Notes: a model not told the origin generated them from the letters alone. A DNA stretch of 64,000 nucleotides from Komagataella phaffii GS115 (GCF_000027005.1 NC_012965.1:979001-1043000), one strand, 5' to 3'; positions 27,110 to 37,211 are shown, counted from the stretch's first letter. Numbers and translations are program-made.

Positions 27110-29981
27110 TTAATTTCTTCTTCTCTGCCTCATTCGAGCAAGTACTCTGCCTTTCACACCAGGTGTTGTTGAAGGTGTTGGAGTTCCTGACGGTGCCTGC
27201 TGTTTGGTTTCCAAATCCAAAAGAAAAACCCGTGTTATGCTGAGTCTGTGGCTGGGGTTGATTCAATTGTACAGAAGGCTGGCCAAATGGAACAGGTGGA
27301 GTGGATCCAGAACCTCCAAAAATAGCTGCCGGATCGAGTTGACTTGTTCCTGTGAAATTGAAATTGGGAGTAGCCGATCGAGATGGATTAAAACCAGCCT
27401 GAGGTTGTGGGAACGCATTGTTTTCAGAACGGTTGGTAGAAGGATTGTTTGCCATGGAGGCACCGAACTGAAAGGCATTGTTGTTAACTGAAGGCTGTGT
27501 GCTGGTTCCAAAAGTACCTTTCGAACTGGAGAAATTCACCACAGAGGGGGTTGGCTCCTTCGAGCTACCAGCACTGGCAACATTACTGTTAATGGATCCA
27601 AATCCGAAATTGTTGGCATTGGGATTATTGTTAAAGCTCAAAGCAGGGGCTGAAAAGCTTTCCCCTTTTTCGTTACCAAGACTGAAGGCAGGTTTGGTAG
27701 TGTTACTTGGTACATTGAAAGTAAATGCTGAAGCACTATTCTTGGAAGAAGTGCTTGTTTCATCAAATCCGAACGTGCGCTTATTGCTGTTGTCTGCACT
27801 TTCTTTTCCGAAAGAGAAACTTTTCTGCGAATCAGTGTTCGGTTTATTCTGGGCATTGGTACTTCCAAATGAAAACACTGGTTTTGGTGGGGAAGACGGT
27901 TTATTATCTTGACTACCAAATTTGGTAGTAGTGGGTTGCTCTTTCTTTTCTGAAGAGTCATTGAATGAAAATGCTGGTTTAGGGGTTTCCTTGTTAGCAG
28001 GAGCACTGAAGGAAAATGCTGGTTTGCTCTCTCCGGTCTTCACTTCTGACGAGGTGGTAAATGAGAACGCAGGCTTAGATTCAATTTTCTGATCACTTGG
28101 CGTACTTGAGCTAAAGGAAGTTTTCGGCTCTGGCTCAGCTGCTTGCTCCGTATTACCATTGAAAGTAAAAGAGTCTTTAGCATTATCTTTTTTCTCTGTG
28201 GCTGTAGAACCATTAGATGATCCAAAGGAAAACGTAGGCTTTGCACTGTCGCTCTTATCATTTGCAGCAGTTCCAGCACCAAAAGAAAACTTGGGTTGAA
28301 TATCAGTTGCCTTCTCAGATGAGGCAGTGCCAGCGGATCCAAACAAAAACTTAGGTTTTGTTCCATCATCTTTCTGAGATGTACTTCCTGATGGTCCAAA
28401 GGAAAAGGTTGGCTTTGGTTCTGTTTTGTCTGAAGATACTGAATCTGAACCATTGAAACTGGGTAATTGTCCTTTGGGTTGCCCTTGAGCTGAGGACTGA
28501 GAGTCTAGACCAAAGGATACTCCTATTGGTTTCTGTTGTTTTTTCGCAGCATCAGATGAGTCCGCAAGAGAAAAGGTTGGAATTGTTGCCGACTTTATGT
28601 CACCAGCGCTTGCCGCGGAAGATACTTTTTGACTTCCATCGTCCTGCTTGATTTCATCGATTTTTGGCGCTCCGAACGAGAATGCTGGTTTTGCTGTTGT
28701 AGGTGCCGTAAATGAAAAAGATGGTTTGGCATGTACCTCAGTTGGGGCATTCGTGCCATTCACAGATGCAGATGAAGTCGTGAAGGAGGAGGGGTTTGAA
28801 ATTTCCTTCTTAGAAGAGAAGGAAAAGTCAATCTTGGAAGATACTTTCTGCGAAGAGTCGGAATCTTTCTTTTCCTGAACATTGCCAAATGAAACTTTAG
28901 GCTTTGAATCCGCTGCCTTATTATTCGACACCAAGGGCTGACTGGAATTCTCAAGAGCTGTTGCATTTGGTTCATTCTCGGATTGTGAAGAATTATCCCC
29001 AAACTTAAATCCTATAGAGGGTCCAATAGAGTCCTTTTCGTTGTCAACTAGGTTCGATTTATTTTGTTTAAAAACTGGTTCAGTTACTCTTCCATTGATA
29101 ATCCGTTCAACATCCGCTTCATTTGCAGGTTTGGGGTGGTATTTATCTTGAGGTTTGTCTGAAAACTTCAGTGAACTAACTGCAGGCTTATACTGTAACA
29201 AGTTTTGATTTTCTGGATAATTATTAGTGGAGTCATCCAGGTCGTACTCAAATTCACCACTGAAGTAGCCTCCATGTTTTTTTCTATCTTGAGATATTGT
29301 ATTTCTAAGATTTTGTGTAGCAACTGATTTCAAAAACAGCGGTGAACGGGTATTCTGGAAAGACCTTGTTCCGCCACTATTCCTTACGTGACGATTATGA
29401 AATCCCATGTACTTGACCCTAGACTTAAAATATTTATCCATTTCCATTCTCTCTTTCAGGTTGATTAGCAAAGCCCTTTCCATCGGGTTTATGTCGACTA
29501 GCGAAGTTCTGACGCTATCCACAGATTTTAGTTTCTTGGATGGTGGCACCAAGTCCAGTGAAGATGTGTTTCTTTGCCTCTTAGAAAGTAAACTCACGTC
29601 TTCCTCACCCTGCTGAGACGAAGAACGTGTGTTCATCCGCTTTGGCTGGGCTGGAGATAGAGGCTTATGTAAATGTGTGTGTTCCGATTGTTCCTTCTGT
29701 CTCTTCAATAAATCGTAATAACTGGAGAATACATTTGAAGGGCGAGTGGACTGATCAGCCACACTGTCTACCTCTTGCAAACTACTAGTATCGGGGTGTA
29801 ATATATCTGTTTGCTGCTCTAGTAATGAGTCCTGCTGGAACGAATCTTGAACATATTCATCTTGAGATCGGTTTCCAATCTTCTTCTTCAAAAATCCCAA
29901 AAAAGAATCCGTGACTTTCTTAAACTTGGAAGGATGATCGTCCTCGTCAAAACTCCCCTCTCGTTTGAGTATAAACGACAT
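27110..29981 (-). CDS. NUP1: FG nucleoporin Nup1; C-terminus needs a frame change or intron
   Basis: A nuclear-basket nucleoporin. The uninterrupted frame (27081-29981) encodes 966 residues with a basic, helical N-terminus, a GEFEYDLDD motif near residue 245 (S. cerevisiae Nup1 has NFEYDLSEYD), and more than 20 FSFG/FxFG repeats at about 380-850 that bind transport receptors. The last ~35 residues of that frame are not Nup1-like and overlap CMR2 by 18 bp. The +1 frame instead ends GRVLARMRQRRRN at a stop at 27110-27112, matching the known Nup1 terminus NRKIARMRHSKR, part of the Kap95-binding end. It is reached either by a 1-nt shift near 27203-27205 or by splicing a 73-nt intron (27200-27272). 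Coordinates given assume that true end. Confidence 0.88.
27200..27272 (-). other. Candidate NUP1 intron (alternative: 1-nt frameshift)
   Basis: GTACAA donor at 27272, CAG acceptor ending at 27200, and an internal pyrimidine run. Removal joins FGQPS to QAPSGTP and restores the Nup1-type C-terminus; S. cerevisiae Nup1 has SFGQPQSAPNQ here. The length is close to the other introns in this window (66-75 nt). Against it, the segment reads as FG-repeat coding (FSFGFG) and there is no consensus branch point (only GCATAAC). Confidence 0.4.
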
Positions 29982-30270
29982 GTTCTAGGATGTTCGTACC
30001 GTGCTGGATCTTATCTCTTTATAACTTGGGTTTCTTTTGGGGTTGTAAAGAACAGAGTTTGTTCGATTAGCACCGCAAAATGAGGAAGTATTTACGGTTT
30101 TTCAGGAAGGCTTGTTGTTAAATTACTTGACATCCAACATCTAAAGATTCCTGGCAATTGTATGGTCGTGTGCTGACCATCTTAAGCTACCCTCATCAAT
30201 CACCCTGAAAACCAACCAGAACGTTCAGAAATATACCGATCAGCCAAGTCACAAACCAAAGCTAGAAAAA

Positions 30271-30575
30271 ATGATTGCCTCGCTTGCTGGATGGGGACTT
30301 TTTGGTAAGTAACCAATTTCAAAGAAGATGAGTGGTGCTTGTTTTTGGCAAATGTTGTGCTAACATTTCTAGGTGTCACAGTTAGAGCCTATCAACAAGG
30401 AATCAGGAAAGTACCATTCTCTTACTACCCTCTTGGATACGTGTATTCAGCTTTAGGTTGGGTCGCTTTCGGATATGGATTTAACCTTTGGACGGAGAGA
30501 AATGACAAGTTATTAGAGAAAAGGGTTGAAAAGTTGAAGGAATCCCGTAACCTTAGATTATCAAAAGATGACTGA
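30271..30575 (+). CDS. Small single-pass membrane protein (spliced), unknown
   Basis: join(30271..30304,30373..30575), 78 residues, starting MIASLAGWGLFG across the splice into VTVRAYQQG. The intron is 68 nt with a GTAAGT donor, a TGCTAAC branch point at 30358-30364 and a TAG acceptor at 30370-30372; it splits the GGT glycine codon. A hydrophobic segment at about residues 28-50 (YYPLGYVYSALGWVAFGYGF) is followed by a highly charged helix (ERNDKLLEKRVEKLKESR). Size, single membrane span and charged tail fit small subunits of mitochondrial inner-membrane complexes; an accessory complex I subunit is one possibility. I do not recognise the family. It is divergent from NUP1 (289 bp). Confidence 0.8.
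30305..30372 (+). other. Spliceosomal intron in the small membrane-protein gene (68 nt)
   Basis: GTAAGT donor, TGCTAAC branch point 8 nt before the TAG acceptor, phase 1. The joined frame is open from ATG to a stop at 30573-30575. Confidence 0.85.
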
Positions 30576-30702
30576 ACTTGCTGATACAGTAGTCATGTCC
30601 TATTTATTTATTTGTTAATGTACTTTATTCATTCGAAGTTAGACAGAACATTGCGAAAAGGGGGTATAGTTGTCATTAATAGATCTGGAAGAAAGGAGGT
30701 CT

Positions 30703-31833
30703 CTAGTTGTCTATTTTGATGGCCTCCTGATTGAGGTCATCCTCTTTGGCATCGTCTCCCTTTTCTTCAGTCTCCTCATCAGTGTTCGGAGGACTGCCAT
30801 CATCCTCACTTTCATTACCATTAAATTGGTAGGTTCCATCCACATCTTCGTCATCACTATCGCCTTGAACTTCAATGTTTGATTCGCCCACTATTTTTTC
30901 ACCACCTGGAATTTGTAAAGCAGCTTCTCTCAATGCTCCCGAGGTCTCATTATTCTTCATATTAGACTTTGCCTTAAGTTCTTCTGTGAGGGATTTATCC
31001 GTAAATCCTTTTGCTTTGACGTAATTATCAATTTTGTCAAACTCAGCTTGGTCTATCATGGAAAATTCTATCTTTGCGGTCTTATCCGCTTCCTTATACG
31101 ACAATGTGATACTGAAGGTTAGTCTAGTGACTGAAGAGTAGTTGATGCTCTCAATCTGAGATTTTTCAAACAATAAGATGGGCTTTTTAAAACCAAACAA
31201 AATCTGGTCTTCTAGAAAATACAAGAATCCTTCCTTGGATCCTTTGTGGGCAACAACGTAGAAATCCTTCGATTCTGTGAACAAATTCAGTTTGAATCCT
31301 AACATGGAGCATTGTCTCTGAAAGTACGTCGGGAATGTCATTTTCTGCAAAATTAGTTTAAGACTTTCCGATATTAAAGACTCGTTGTATTGAATCAGTA
31401 AAGGCTCATTCTTGTGAACTCCACCCATATTCTCTTTGTAGAAGATGGCCAAATTTTTGAAGTCTTTTTTCTCTGGGATTGGTAAGATTACAGCATAGAG
31501 TACATTCTCGTCGTTCAACTTGTCTAGTATTAATTGAGGCTTCTCATTAGTCTTTGCGATGGCCAATATAGGTTTACTTGTGTCACTTTTGGGACATGCA
31601 AAAATAAGATTCGATTTCGATCGGAAAGGAGATTGGACGGATAAACTTGGTAGCTGCAATATAACTGTATAGTCAGCAAAGTTGATCTCATTAGAGATTT
31701 TGACTCTCTTGGCCTCTTTCAGGGTTCCCTCGTCAACCAAGTCAATAAGCTGGTTGAAAACATTTTCAGTCTCTGGATACTTTTCTATCAGATTCTTTAT
31801 CTGTTCTGATAGATTTGAGGGGAGGTTTTCCAT
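30703..31833 (-). CDS. RTT106: Histone H3-H4 chaperone Rtt106
   Basis: A 376-residue protein with an N-terminal helical dimerisation region (~1-45), a tandem pleckstrin-homology domain at about 65-285, and an acidic, Asp/Glu-rich C-terminal tail (~315-376). The second PH domain contains the CSMLGFKLNLF and GSKEGFLYFLEDQILFGFKKP blocks typical of Rtt106 and the related Pob3 middle domain. It binds newly made H3-H4 carrying H3K56 acetylation and deposits it behind replication forks and during transcription. Length and tail argue for Rtt106 rather than Pob3. It is convergent with the small spliced gene, with 127 bp between. Confidence 0.9.
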   Translation of the reverse strand: MENLPSNLSEQIKNLIEKYPETENVFNQLIDLVDEGTLKEAKRVKISNEINFADYTVILQLPSLSVQSPFRSKSNLIFACPKSDTSKPILAIAKTNEKPQLILDKLNDENVLYAVILPIPEKKDFKNLAIFYKENMGGVHKNEPLLIQYNESLISESLKLILQKMTFPTYFQRQCSMLGFKLNLFTESKDFYVVAHKGSKEGFLYFLEDQILFGFKKPILLFEKSQIESINYSSVTRLTFSITLSYKEADKTAKIEFSMIDQAEFDKIDNYVKAKGFTDKSLTEELKAKSNMKNNETSGALREAALQIPGGEKIVGESNIEVQGDSDDEDVDGTYQFNGNESEDDGSPPNTDEETEEKGDDAKEDDLNQEAIKIDN

Positions 31834-32369
31834 TGGTGTTATTATGCTGAAATGTTTTTGTCTATCAAACCGCGTTCTATGAAAGAGGGGGGAGCGTCGA
31901 TTTGTTTTGAGATTATGAGACTTTCATAATTACTGCCGATTTTAGTGGAATCGATAATTTCTAGATTTCCAGGCGAGTGTCATTGGTTTGAGGTGACATT
32001 GGTTCATAGAAGTAGTCAAGAAACCAAATTGTAGGAGAAAAAGGGTTTCAAGAGTTGAGCTAACTGAATGATATTTGAACTTTGAAGGTTTTAATTCACT
32101 GTTTCCAAGAGACGAGGGCTTTGTTACACTTTTTTTCTCCTGAATGAATTACTAGTCAATAGAGTAGACATGAATTGAAGTTGAATGAAAAAATTACTAA
32201 GATACATAAATATACTGTTACTAAATCACAAAAAAGAACGTTAACTTCCAATTTTCTTCACAGTAATAACCATCATAAGTATAAATATTGAAACCTCAAG
32301 TAATTCAATTGGAAGCCTAATATCAATTAATTAAATTCTGCATATAGTTTTGACTAGAATTAGTCTTTA
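31834..32369. other. AT-rich intergenic region upstream of 5S rRNA
   Basis: 536 bp, very AT-rich from about 32140 to 32370, between the RTT106 start codon and a 5S rRNA gene. It serves as the RTT106 promoter. I see no open frame or other RNA gene. Confidence 0.4.
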
Positions 32370-32490
32370 GGTTGCGGCCATATCTAGCAGAAAGCACCGT
32401 TTCCCGTCCGATCAACCGTAGTTAAGCTGCTAAGAGCCTGACCGAGTAGTGTAGTGGGAGACCATACGCGAAACTCAGGTGCTGCAATCT
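32370..32490 (+). rRNA. 5S ribosomal RNA
   Basis: A 121-nt gene starting GGTTGCGGCCATATCT and ending GGTGCTGCAATCT, differing from the S. cerevisiae 5S sequence I know at only a few positions. Several are compensatory (the helix pairing the GCAG near the start with the CTGC near position 60). The internal promoter (A box, intermediate element, C box) is intact, and the gene ends in a run of T. The 5S gene stands alone between protein genes, outside any rDNA unit, which is the dispersed arrangement known for Komagataella and Yarrowia-type yeasts. Confidence 0.96.
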
Positions 32491-32498
32491 TTTTTTTT
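32490..32498 (+). terminator. Pol III T-run terminator of the 5S gene
   Basis: Nine consecutive T residues beginning at the last transcribed base of the 5S rRNA, followed by AA, a standard RNA polymerase III stop. Confidence 0.9.
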
Positions 32499-33014
32499 AA
32501 CCGAAATCATAAAGTCCACCAGTAAGCTAGAATGATTACAGCGGCTTCAGAGAAGTTGTTGAATTCTTGGAACGATCCTGTAATCATCAATTAAGTAGGG
32601 AGATAAATTTTTGCTTTGTTTTCAAGAAACAGACGGAAGAGATGCGTTCCAGAAAGACACTTTTAGCTGACAGGTAAAGTGCGTCATATTATCGACCCAA
32701 AATCATAACCTTGTCAACTGCAAAGTGCCATCTTAGGGTACAATGCACCAGATATTATGCTCTAGGGAGAAAAGGTAGGAGGCTTACCAGTTGTGAATTG
32801 CTTCCTAGAAGATTCTCTAGCGCTTGAAAGTTTGAAGGCTCCCAATACGTCATTATCGATCAGTATGTCAGCCGCGCATAGGGGGTTCATTCCTTGACCT
32901 TCGCTACCATATCCAATCACCACATTGGGTTATGTTCCTGCTAGGGGATTCTTTTCCGGAGATTATCCCCTGAATTTCTGAAGTTTTCGTAACAATCCGA
33001 AAAAATCCTTAACA
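32499..33014. promoter_or_regulatory. Intergenic region between 5S gene and DUF4246 gene
   Basis: 516 bp upstream of the DUF4246 gene and presumably its promoter. I see no clear TATA within 120 bp of the ATG, no further RNA gene and no meaningful open frame. Confidence 0.35.
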
Positions 33015-34700
33015 ATGGCAACTAAAACTGCAATTGAACATTTCCCACATCCTTTATTTGACAATCTATCTGGAGAACCAAACGTGTGTTTTCCTCGTGT
33101 TGTAGACGATCTGATCGTACACCAACTAAGCTATACGATCAGGTCCAAACCTGACTGGACAACCAAATACAAGAATGCGGAGATCAGAGAGAAGTGGATC
33201 GCCGAGATGGAAGGTCAATTGAAATTGGAAGACATTGCCCCTCTTCATCCCGCTGAGAAGATCTGGAAGTTTGTATTTGAAGAACTAGCATGGTATGACA
33301 AGTACGCAGAAGAGAAAGGGTTCACTGCAGGTCCCAACGAGAATATCCTGTTTTCGGACAGAGCTATTGGTGATGATTTCAGAGAATCCTTGAAAAAGTT
33401 TGTGAATGAGAAACTGGAGGATATTCCCGAAGATGCCAAGGACTGGCATCCTGGAAGTGATAACCAAGTGTTGGATTTGGTCCATCCTTCTTTGTATCCT
33501 TTACAGCATGGAAAGACACTGGTGTTGACTGAAAAGGGGTTTGAAGTCTCTAAACCAATAGTTCCCAACGAAGTTCCGAAGTACGCTCCTTATTTTTCAA
33601 ACAAATACATATCTGGAGACTTGCAGTGGCTTCCATCCATATTTAACGTTTCAAAAAAAGATGGAGACTACGTTGTGGAGATTCAATCTTACATCAATAA
33701 TCTTGACCCATTGAAATACGGTACCCTGTACCCCTTGATTGCCTCGGTATTTTCTAAAGCTGTTCCTGGATTGAACCTGCTATTGACCCATTTGAGTAGC
33801 TTGGAAAGACTTAGGGTAGAATACCCCAGATTTGACGAAATGGATAGGGATTGGGTATATACTGATGAATTCCACAAAAAAGTGAAAGCACTTGAGGCAG
33901 CGAGAAACTTTGGCGACGACTGGTCATTACTTGAAAGTCAAAGAGTAAATTATATTAACAAATCCAAATTCCTTCTTGAGTTTAAACCACCTGTTTTTGA
34001 AAAAAAGGTGGACTTGGCTGATTATGGTGATCTTAAAGTAATTACTAAGTTAGCTAACATCCATCTAACTCCAGAGAAACCTTCTTATCCTGGGGGTTCA
34101 TGGCATGTTGAGGGTACCGTTAATGAAGATATAGTTGCGACAGTATTGTACTACTATGATTCTGAAAACATTGGAGAATCCAAGCTTAGTTTCCGTAATG
34201 CTACAATTGAGCCACATTATGAGCAACATGATCATGATGGAATCAGACAAATCTTTGGACTTTGGCATGAAGGAAACTTGACTAGATATTTGGGGTCTGT
34301 TGATTGTATTGAAAATAGACTTTTAATATTTCCAAACCTTTATCAGCATCATGTTGATCCGTTTGAATTAGTTGATAAAACGAAGCCAGGTCATAGAAAA
34401 ATTCTTTGCTTCTTTTTGGTGGACCCAAATAATAAGCATACTATTGCCAGCGATAAGGTTCCACCTCAGCAACAAGATATGTTGGTGGATGATATTACTT
34501 CTTTCTTTGGCAAAGAGGCATCTAGCCAATTTTCAAATAAAATTCTGGAAGAGATCGCTAGCAAAGTTCAGTATACTATGAGTCTGGACGAAGCGAAGAG
34601 AGTCAGAGAAAGGTTGATGAAAGAGAGAGCTCCCGTAGAAGAGTTTGATTGGGGTGATGGTCTTGTTTACAATACATTGTTCAATTTATGTGAACACTAG
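33015..34700 (+). CDS. DUF4246 family protein, possible 2OG-Fe(II) oxygenase fold
   Basis: A 561-residue soluble protein of the fungal DUF4246 family, function unknown. It opens with a typical N-terminal block (HFPHPLFDNLSGEPNVCFPR) and has the family's most conserved C-terminal segments: GGSWHVEGTVNEDIVAT around residues 361-377 and FPNLYQHHVDPFEL plus TKPGHRKILCFFLVDP around 440-470. The WHxE, later YQHH and GHRK residues (His364, Glu366, His445, Arg461) look like an HxE...H...R metal and 2-oxoglutarate site on a double-stranded beta-helix. That is my reading of the pattern, not an established activity. No signal peptide or membrane segment is present. Its upstream neighbour is a 5S rRNA gene. 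Confidence 0.85.
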   Translation: MATKTAIEHFPHPLFDNLSGEPNVCFPRVVDDLIVHQLSYTIRSKPDWTTKYKNAEIREKWIAEMEGQLKLEDIAPLHPAEKIWKFVFEELAWYDKYAEEKGFTAGPNENILFSDRAIGDDFRESLKKFVNEKLEDIPEDAKDWHPGSDNQVLDLVHPSLYPLQHGKTLVLTEKGFEVSKPIVPNEVPKYAPYFSNKYISGDLQWLPSIFNVSKKDGDYVVEIQSYINNLDPLKYGTLYPLIASVFSKAVPGLNLLLTHLSSLERLRVEYPRFDEMDRDWVYTDEFHKKVKALEAARNFGDDWSLLESQRVNYINKSKFLLEFKPPVFEKKVDLADYGDLKVITKLANIHLTPEKPSYPGGSWHVEGTVNEDIVATVLYYYDSENIGESKLSFRNATIEPHYEQHDHDGIRQIFGLWHEGNLTRYLGSVDCIENRLLIFPNLYQHHVDPFELVDKTKPGHRKILCFFLVDPNNKHTIASDKVPPQQQDMLVDDITSFFGKEASSQFSNKILEEIASKVQYTMSLDEAKRVRERLMKERAPVEEFDWGDGLVYNTLFNLCEH

Positions 34701-35736
34701 AGGAACGTGAGTTAAACTATTTAATCTTTTAGTTTACCAGGGGGTAGCAGAATTCTAGTGTCACTGCGTTTACCTTAGAACATGGCACTCGCCAAAAAAG
34801 AGATACTTCAATCTTCAATAGCTTACTTACAGTTTTATTTCTTCGACTTCCACTTATCTAGGAGCATTTTATCCAGCTTTCCTCCCTTTAGGATATAATA
34901 TAGACAGGAATGGTTTAATTCTACTTGTTACTTCCCATTCGACAATAAATGATAGGGACATGAGTTACTGAATTCTCTGACTAGTGATCAAATATGATTA
35001 ATAGATTTGAGTGTACTCATACATCACATCGGGCTAGAATATCGAACATGTCCTTGAAGTTATAGGTCCTAATAACGAAGGGGGAGGATTCTGAGAAAGT
35101 CTAGAACCAAATGGTAGGAAGATACCAGAAAAAATAGGAACAAATGGAACCAACTGTCTACCATGCTTTTATAAAAGGAAACAAAACAAGATCGTCATCT
35201 CCTACAAATATCCCATACTAATGGCAGTGTTCTTACCAAAAGCATGACCTCACAATCAAAGCCTCCAAGTATTCACTTTAAAGGAATGTCCCGTTTTATC
35301 AAAAGTACAGAACCCATTATCTAGGCAAAGACTTCTGCAAAACGTATAGCCCCATGAAGGAACTAATCAATCTTTGGGATTCGTTTACCACCACTACTTT
35401 AGGTTAGCATAGCTATGGAGATAAGTTCCCATGATCAGAGCTCCACATCTGTGAAGGAACTAATCATAGGCTCAAATTTAAAAATCGAAGGAAGAAAAAA
35501 GAAATAAGCTGAAAAGAAACGAAGAATCAATATTTTTCGGTTTTTCAATTTTCATTCTTTCCCATCCCATTCCCGATGGAAAACGTCGTTACGTAATCCA
35601 TCCCGTCATCGAGAGCAACTACTTAGGCGCGCCCAGATCTTCCACATTGGGACGTTGAATAGTCATAGAAATAAATCTGTCCCTGATTTATTCTTTGAAA
35701 CTTTACTGTGAAAAATTTTCGATCAAAATCAGAAGA
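34701..35736. promoter_or_regulatory. Long intergenic region, promoter of LYS9
   Basis: 1036 bp, the longest gene-free stretch in the window. A palindromic TTACGTAA (Yap-type bZIP site) lies at 35589-35596, about 140 bp before the LYS9 ATG. A nearby TCCCGATGGA (35572-35581) resembles the Lys14 element TCCRNYGGA but has one extra base between its halves. I see no tRNA, LTR or other gene. Confidence 0.45.
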
Positions 35737-37071
35737 ATGGTCAAACAAGTACTCTTATTAGGATCCGGCTTTGTTGCCAAACCAACTGTTGATATTCTCT
35801 CCGCCAACAAGGACATTGAAGTCACCGTTGCATGCAGAACCTTAGAGAAGGCCAAGGAGTTAGCTGGCTCCGTTGCAAAGGCTATTTCCTTGGACGTCAC
35901 CGATGAAGCTGCTTTGGATGCTGCTGTATCTCAGGTTGATTTGGTCATCTCTTTGATTCCTTATATTTACCATGCCACTGTCGTGAAGTCTGCCATCAAG
36001 AACAAGAAGAACGTTGTTACTACGTCCTACATCAACCCTCAATTGAAGGCTCTGGAGCAGCAGATCAAGGATGCTGGAATTGTGGTAATGAATGAAATCG
36101 GTCTGGACCCTGGTATTGACCATTTGTACGCTGTAAAGACTATTGATGAAGTCCACCGTGCCGGTGGAAAGATCAAGTCTTTCTTGTCTTACTGTGGAGG
36201 TTTACCTTCTCCAGAAGACTCAGACAATCCATTGGGCTACAAGTTCTCTTGGTCATCTCGTGGAGTGTTGTTAGCTCTTACCAACCAGGCCAAATACTGG
36301 AAAGATGGCAAAATCGAGGAGGTCTCTTCTGAGGAATTGATGGCATCTGCCAAACCATACTTCATCTACCCAGGATTTGCTTTCGTCTGTTACCCTAACC
36401 GTGATTCAACCACTTACAAGGAACTCTACAACATTCCAGAGGCTGAAACCGTCATCAGAGGTACTTTGAGATTCCAAGGTTTCCCAGAGTTTGTCAAGGT
36501 TCTTGTTGACTTGGGATTCCTGAAGGAAGACGCCAATGAAATTTTCTCCAAGCCTATTGCTTGGAAAGATGCCTTGGCACAGTACATTGGTGCTCCTTCT
36601 TCTTCTGAAGCTGACCTTGTGTCTACTATCGCTTCCAAAGCTACTTTCAAGAATGAGGCTGATCAACAGAGAATTATCAACGGATTGAGATGGTTGGGTC
36701 TTTTCTCTGACAATGCCATTACTCCAAGAGGTAACCCATTAGACACACTCTGTGCCACTCTAGAAGAGCTGATGCAATTTGAGGAGCACGAGCGTGACTT
36801 AGTCTGCCTGCAACACAAGTTTGGCATCGAATGGGCCGATGGCTCCTCTGAAACTAGAACTTCAACTTTGGTTGAGTATGGTGACCCTAAGGGATACTCT
36901 GCTATGGCCAAATTGGTTGGTGTGCCTTGTGCTGTTGCTGTCGAGCAAGTCCTGGACGGTACTTTAAGCACTCCAGGTTTGTGGGCTCCTATGACTCCTG
37001 AGATCAACAATCCATTGATGAAGACTTTGAAGGAGAAGTACGGTATCTTCTTGACTGAGAAGACTTTATAG
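35737..37071 (+). CDS. LYS9: Saccharopine dehydrogenase (NADP+, L-glutamate-forming)
   Basis: Catalyses the penultimate step of the fungal alpha-aminoadipate lysine pathway, joining aminoadipate semialdehyde and glutamate to form saccharopine. The protein has 444 residues from the ATG at 35737, giving MVKQVLLLGSGFVAKP with a Rossmann GxGxxA-like motif at the very N-terminus as in S. cerevisiae Lys9; the frame extends further 5' but without an ATG. Blocks such as NEIGLDPGIDHLYAVKTIDE, YCGGLPSPEDSDNPLGYKFS and QHKFGIEWADG are nearly identical to Lys9. CTG at 36103-36105 encodes the conserved Leu of GLDPG. MSO1 follows in tandem, the same neighbour as in S. cerevisiae (YNR050C, YNR049C). Confidence 0.96.
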   Translation: MVKQVLLLGSGFVAKPTVDILSANKDIEVTVACRTLEKAKELAGSVAKAISLDVTDEAALDAAVSQVDLVISLIPYIYHATVVKSAIKNKKNVVTTSYINPQLKALEQQIKDAGIVVMNEIGLDPGIDHLYAVKTIDEVHRAGGKIKSFLSYCGGLPSPEDSDNPLGYKFSWSSRGVLLALTNQAKYWKDGKIEEVSSEELMASAKPYFIYPGFAFVCYPNRDSTTYKELYNIPEAETVIRGTLRFQGFPEFVKVLVDLGFLKEDANEIFSKPIAWKDALAQYIGAPSSSEADLVSTIASKATFKNEADQQRIINGLRWLGLFSDNAITPRGNPLDTLCATLEELMQFEEHERDLVCLQHKFGIEWADGSSETRTSTLVEYGDPKGYSAMAKLVGVPCAVAVEQVLDGTLSTPGLWAPMTPEINNPLMKTLKEKYGIFLTEKTL

Positions 37072-37211
37072 AGTGTATAACTTCTGATTATATAATCACA
37101 ATAGTGAGAAATCGTATCCAGAAAAACAACTTTGTCTGGGGCCAACTGATTGCTGGTTTTGTCTTTTCTCATTTACTCTTTGGCCTGGATAGAGCTTGAG
37201 TAAACTTGATA

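Noticed and set aside
27478..28878. Long frames antisense or out of frame to NUP1
   Set aside because: They arise from the repeated FSFG-coding units and show the same periodicity; no independent coding evidence.
35572..35581. Lys14-type element (TCCRNYGGA) upstream of LYS9
   Set aside because: TCCCGATGGA has four bases rather than three between TCC and GGA, so it does not fit the consensus.
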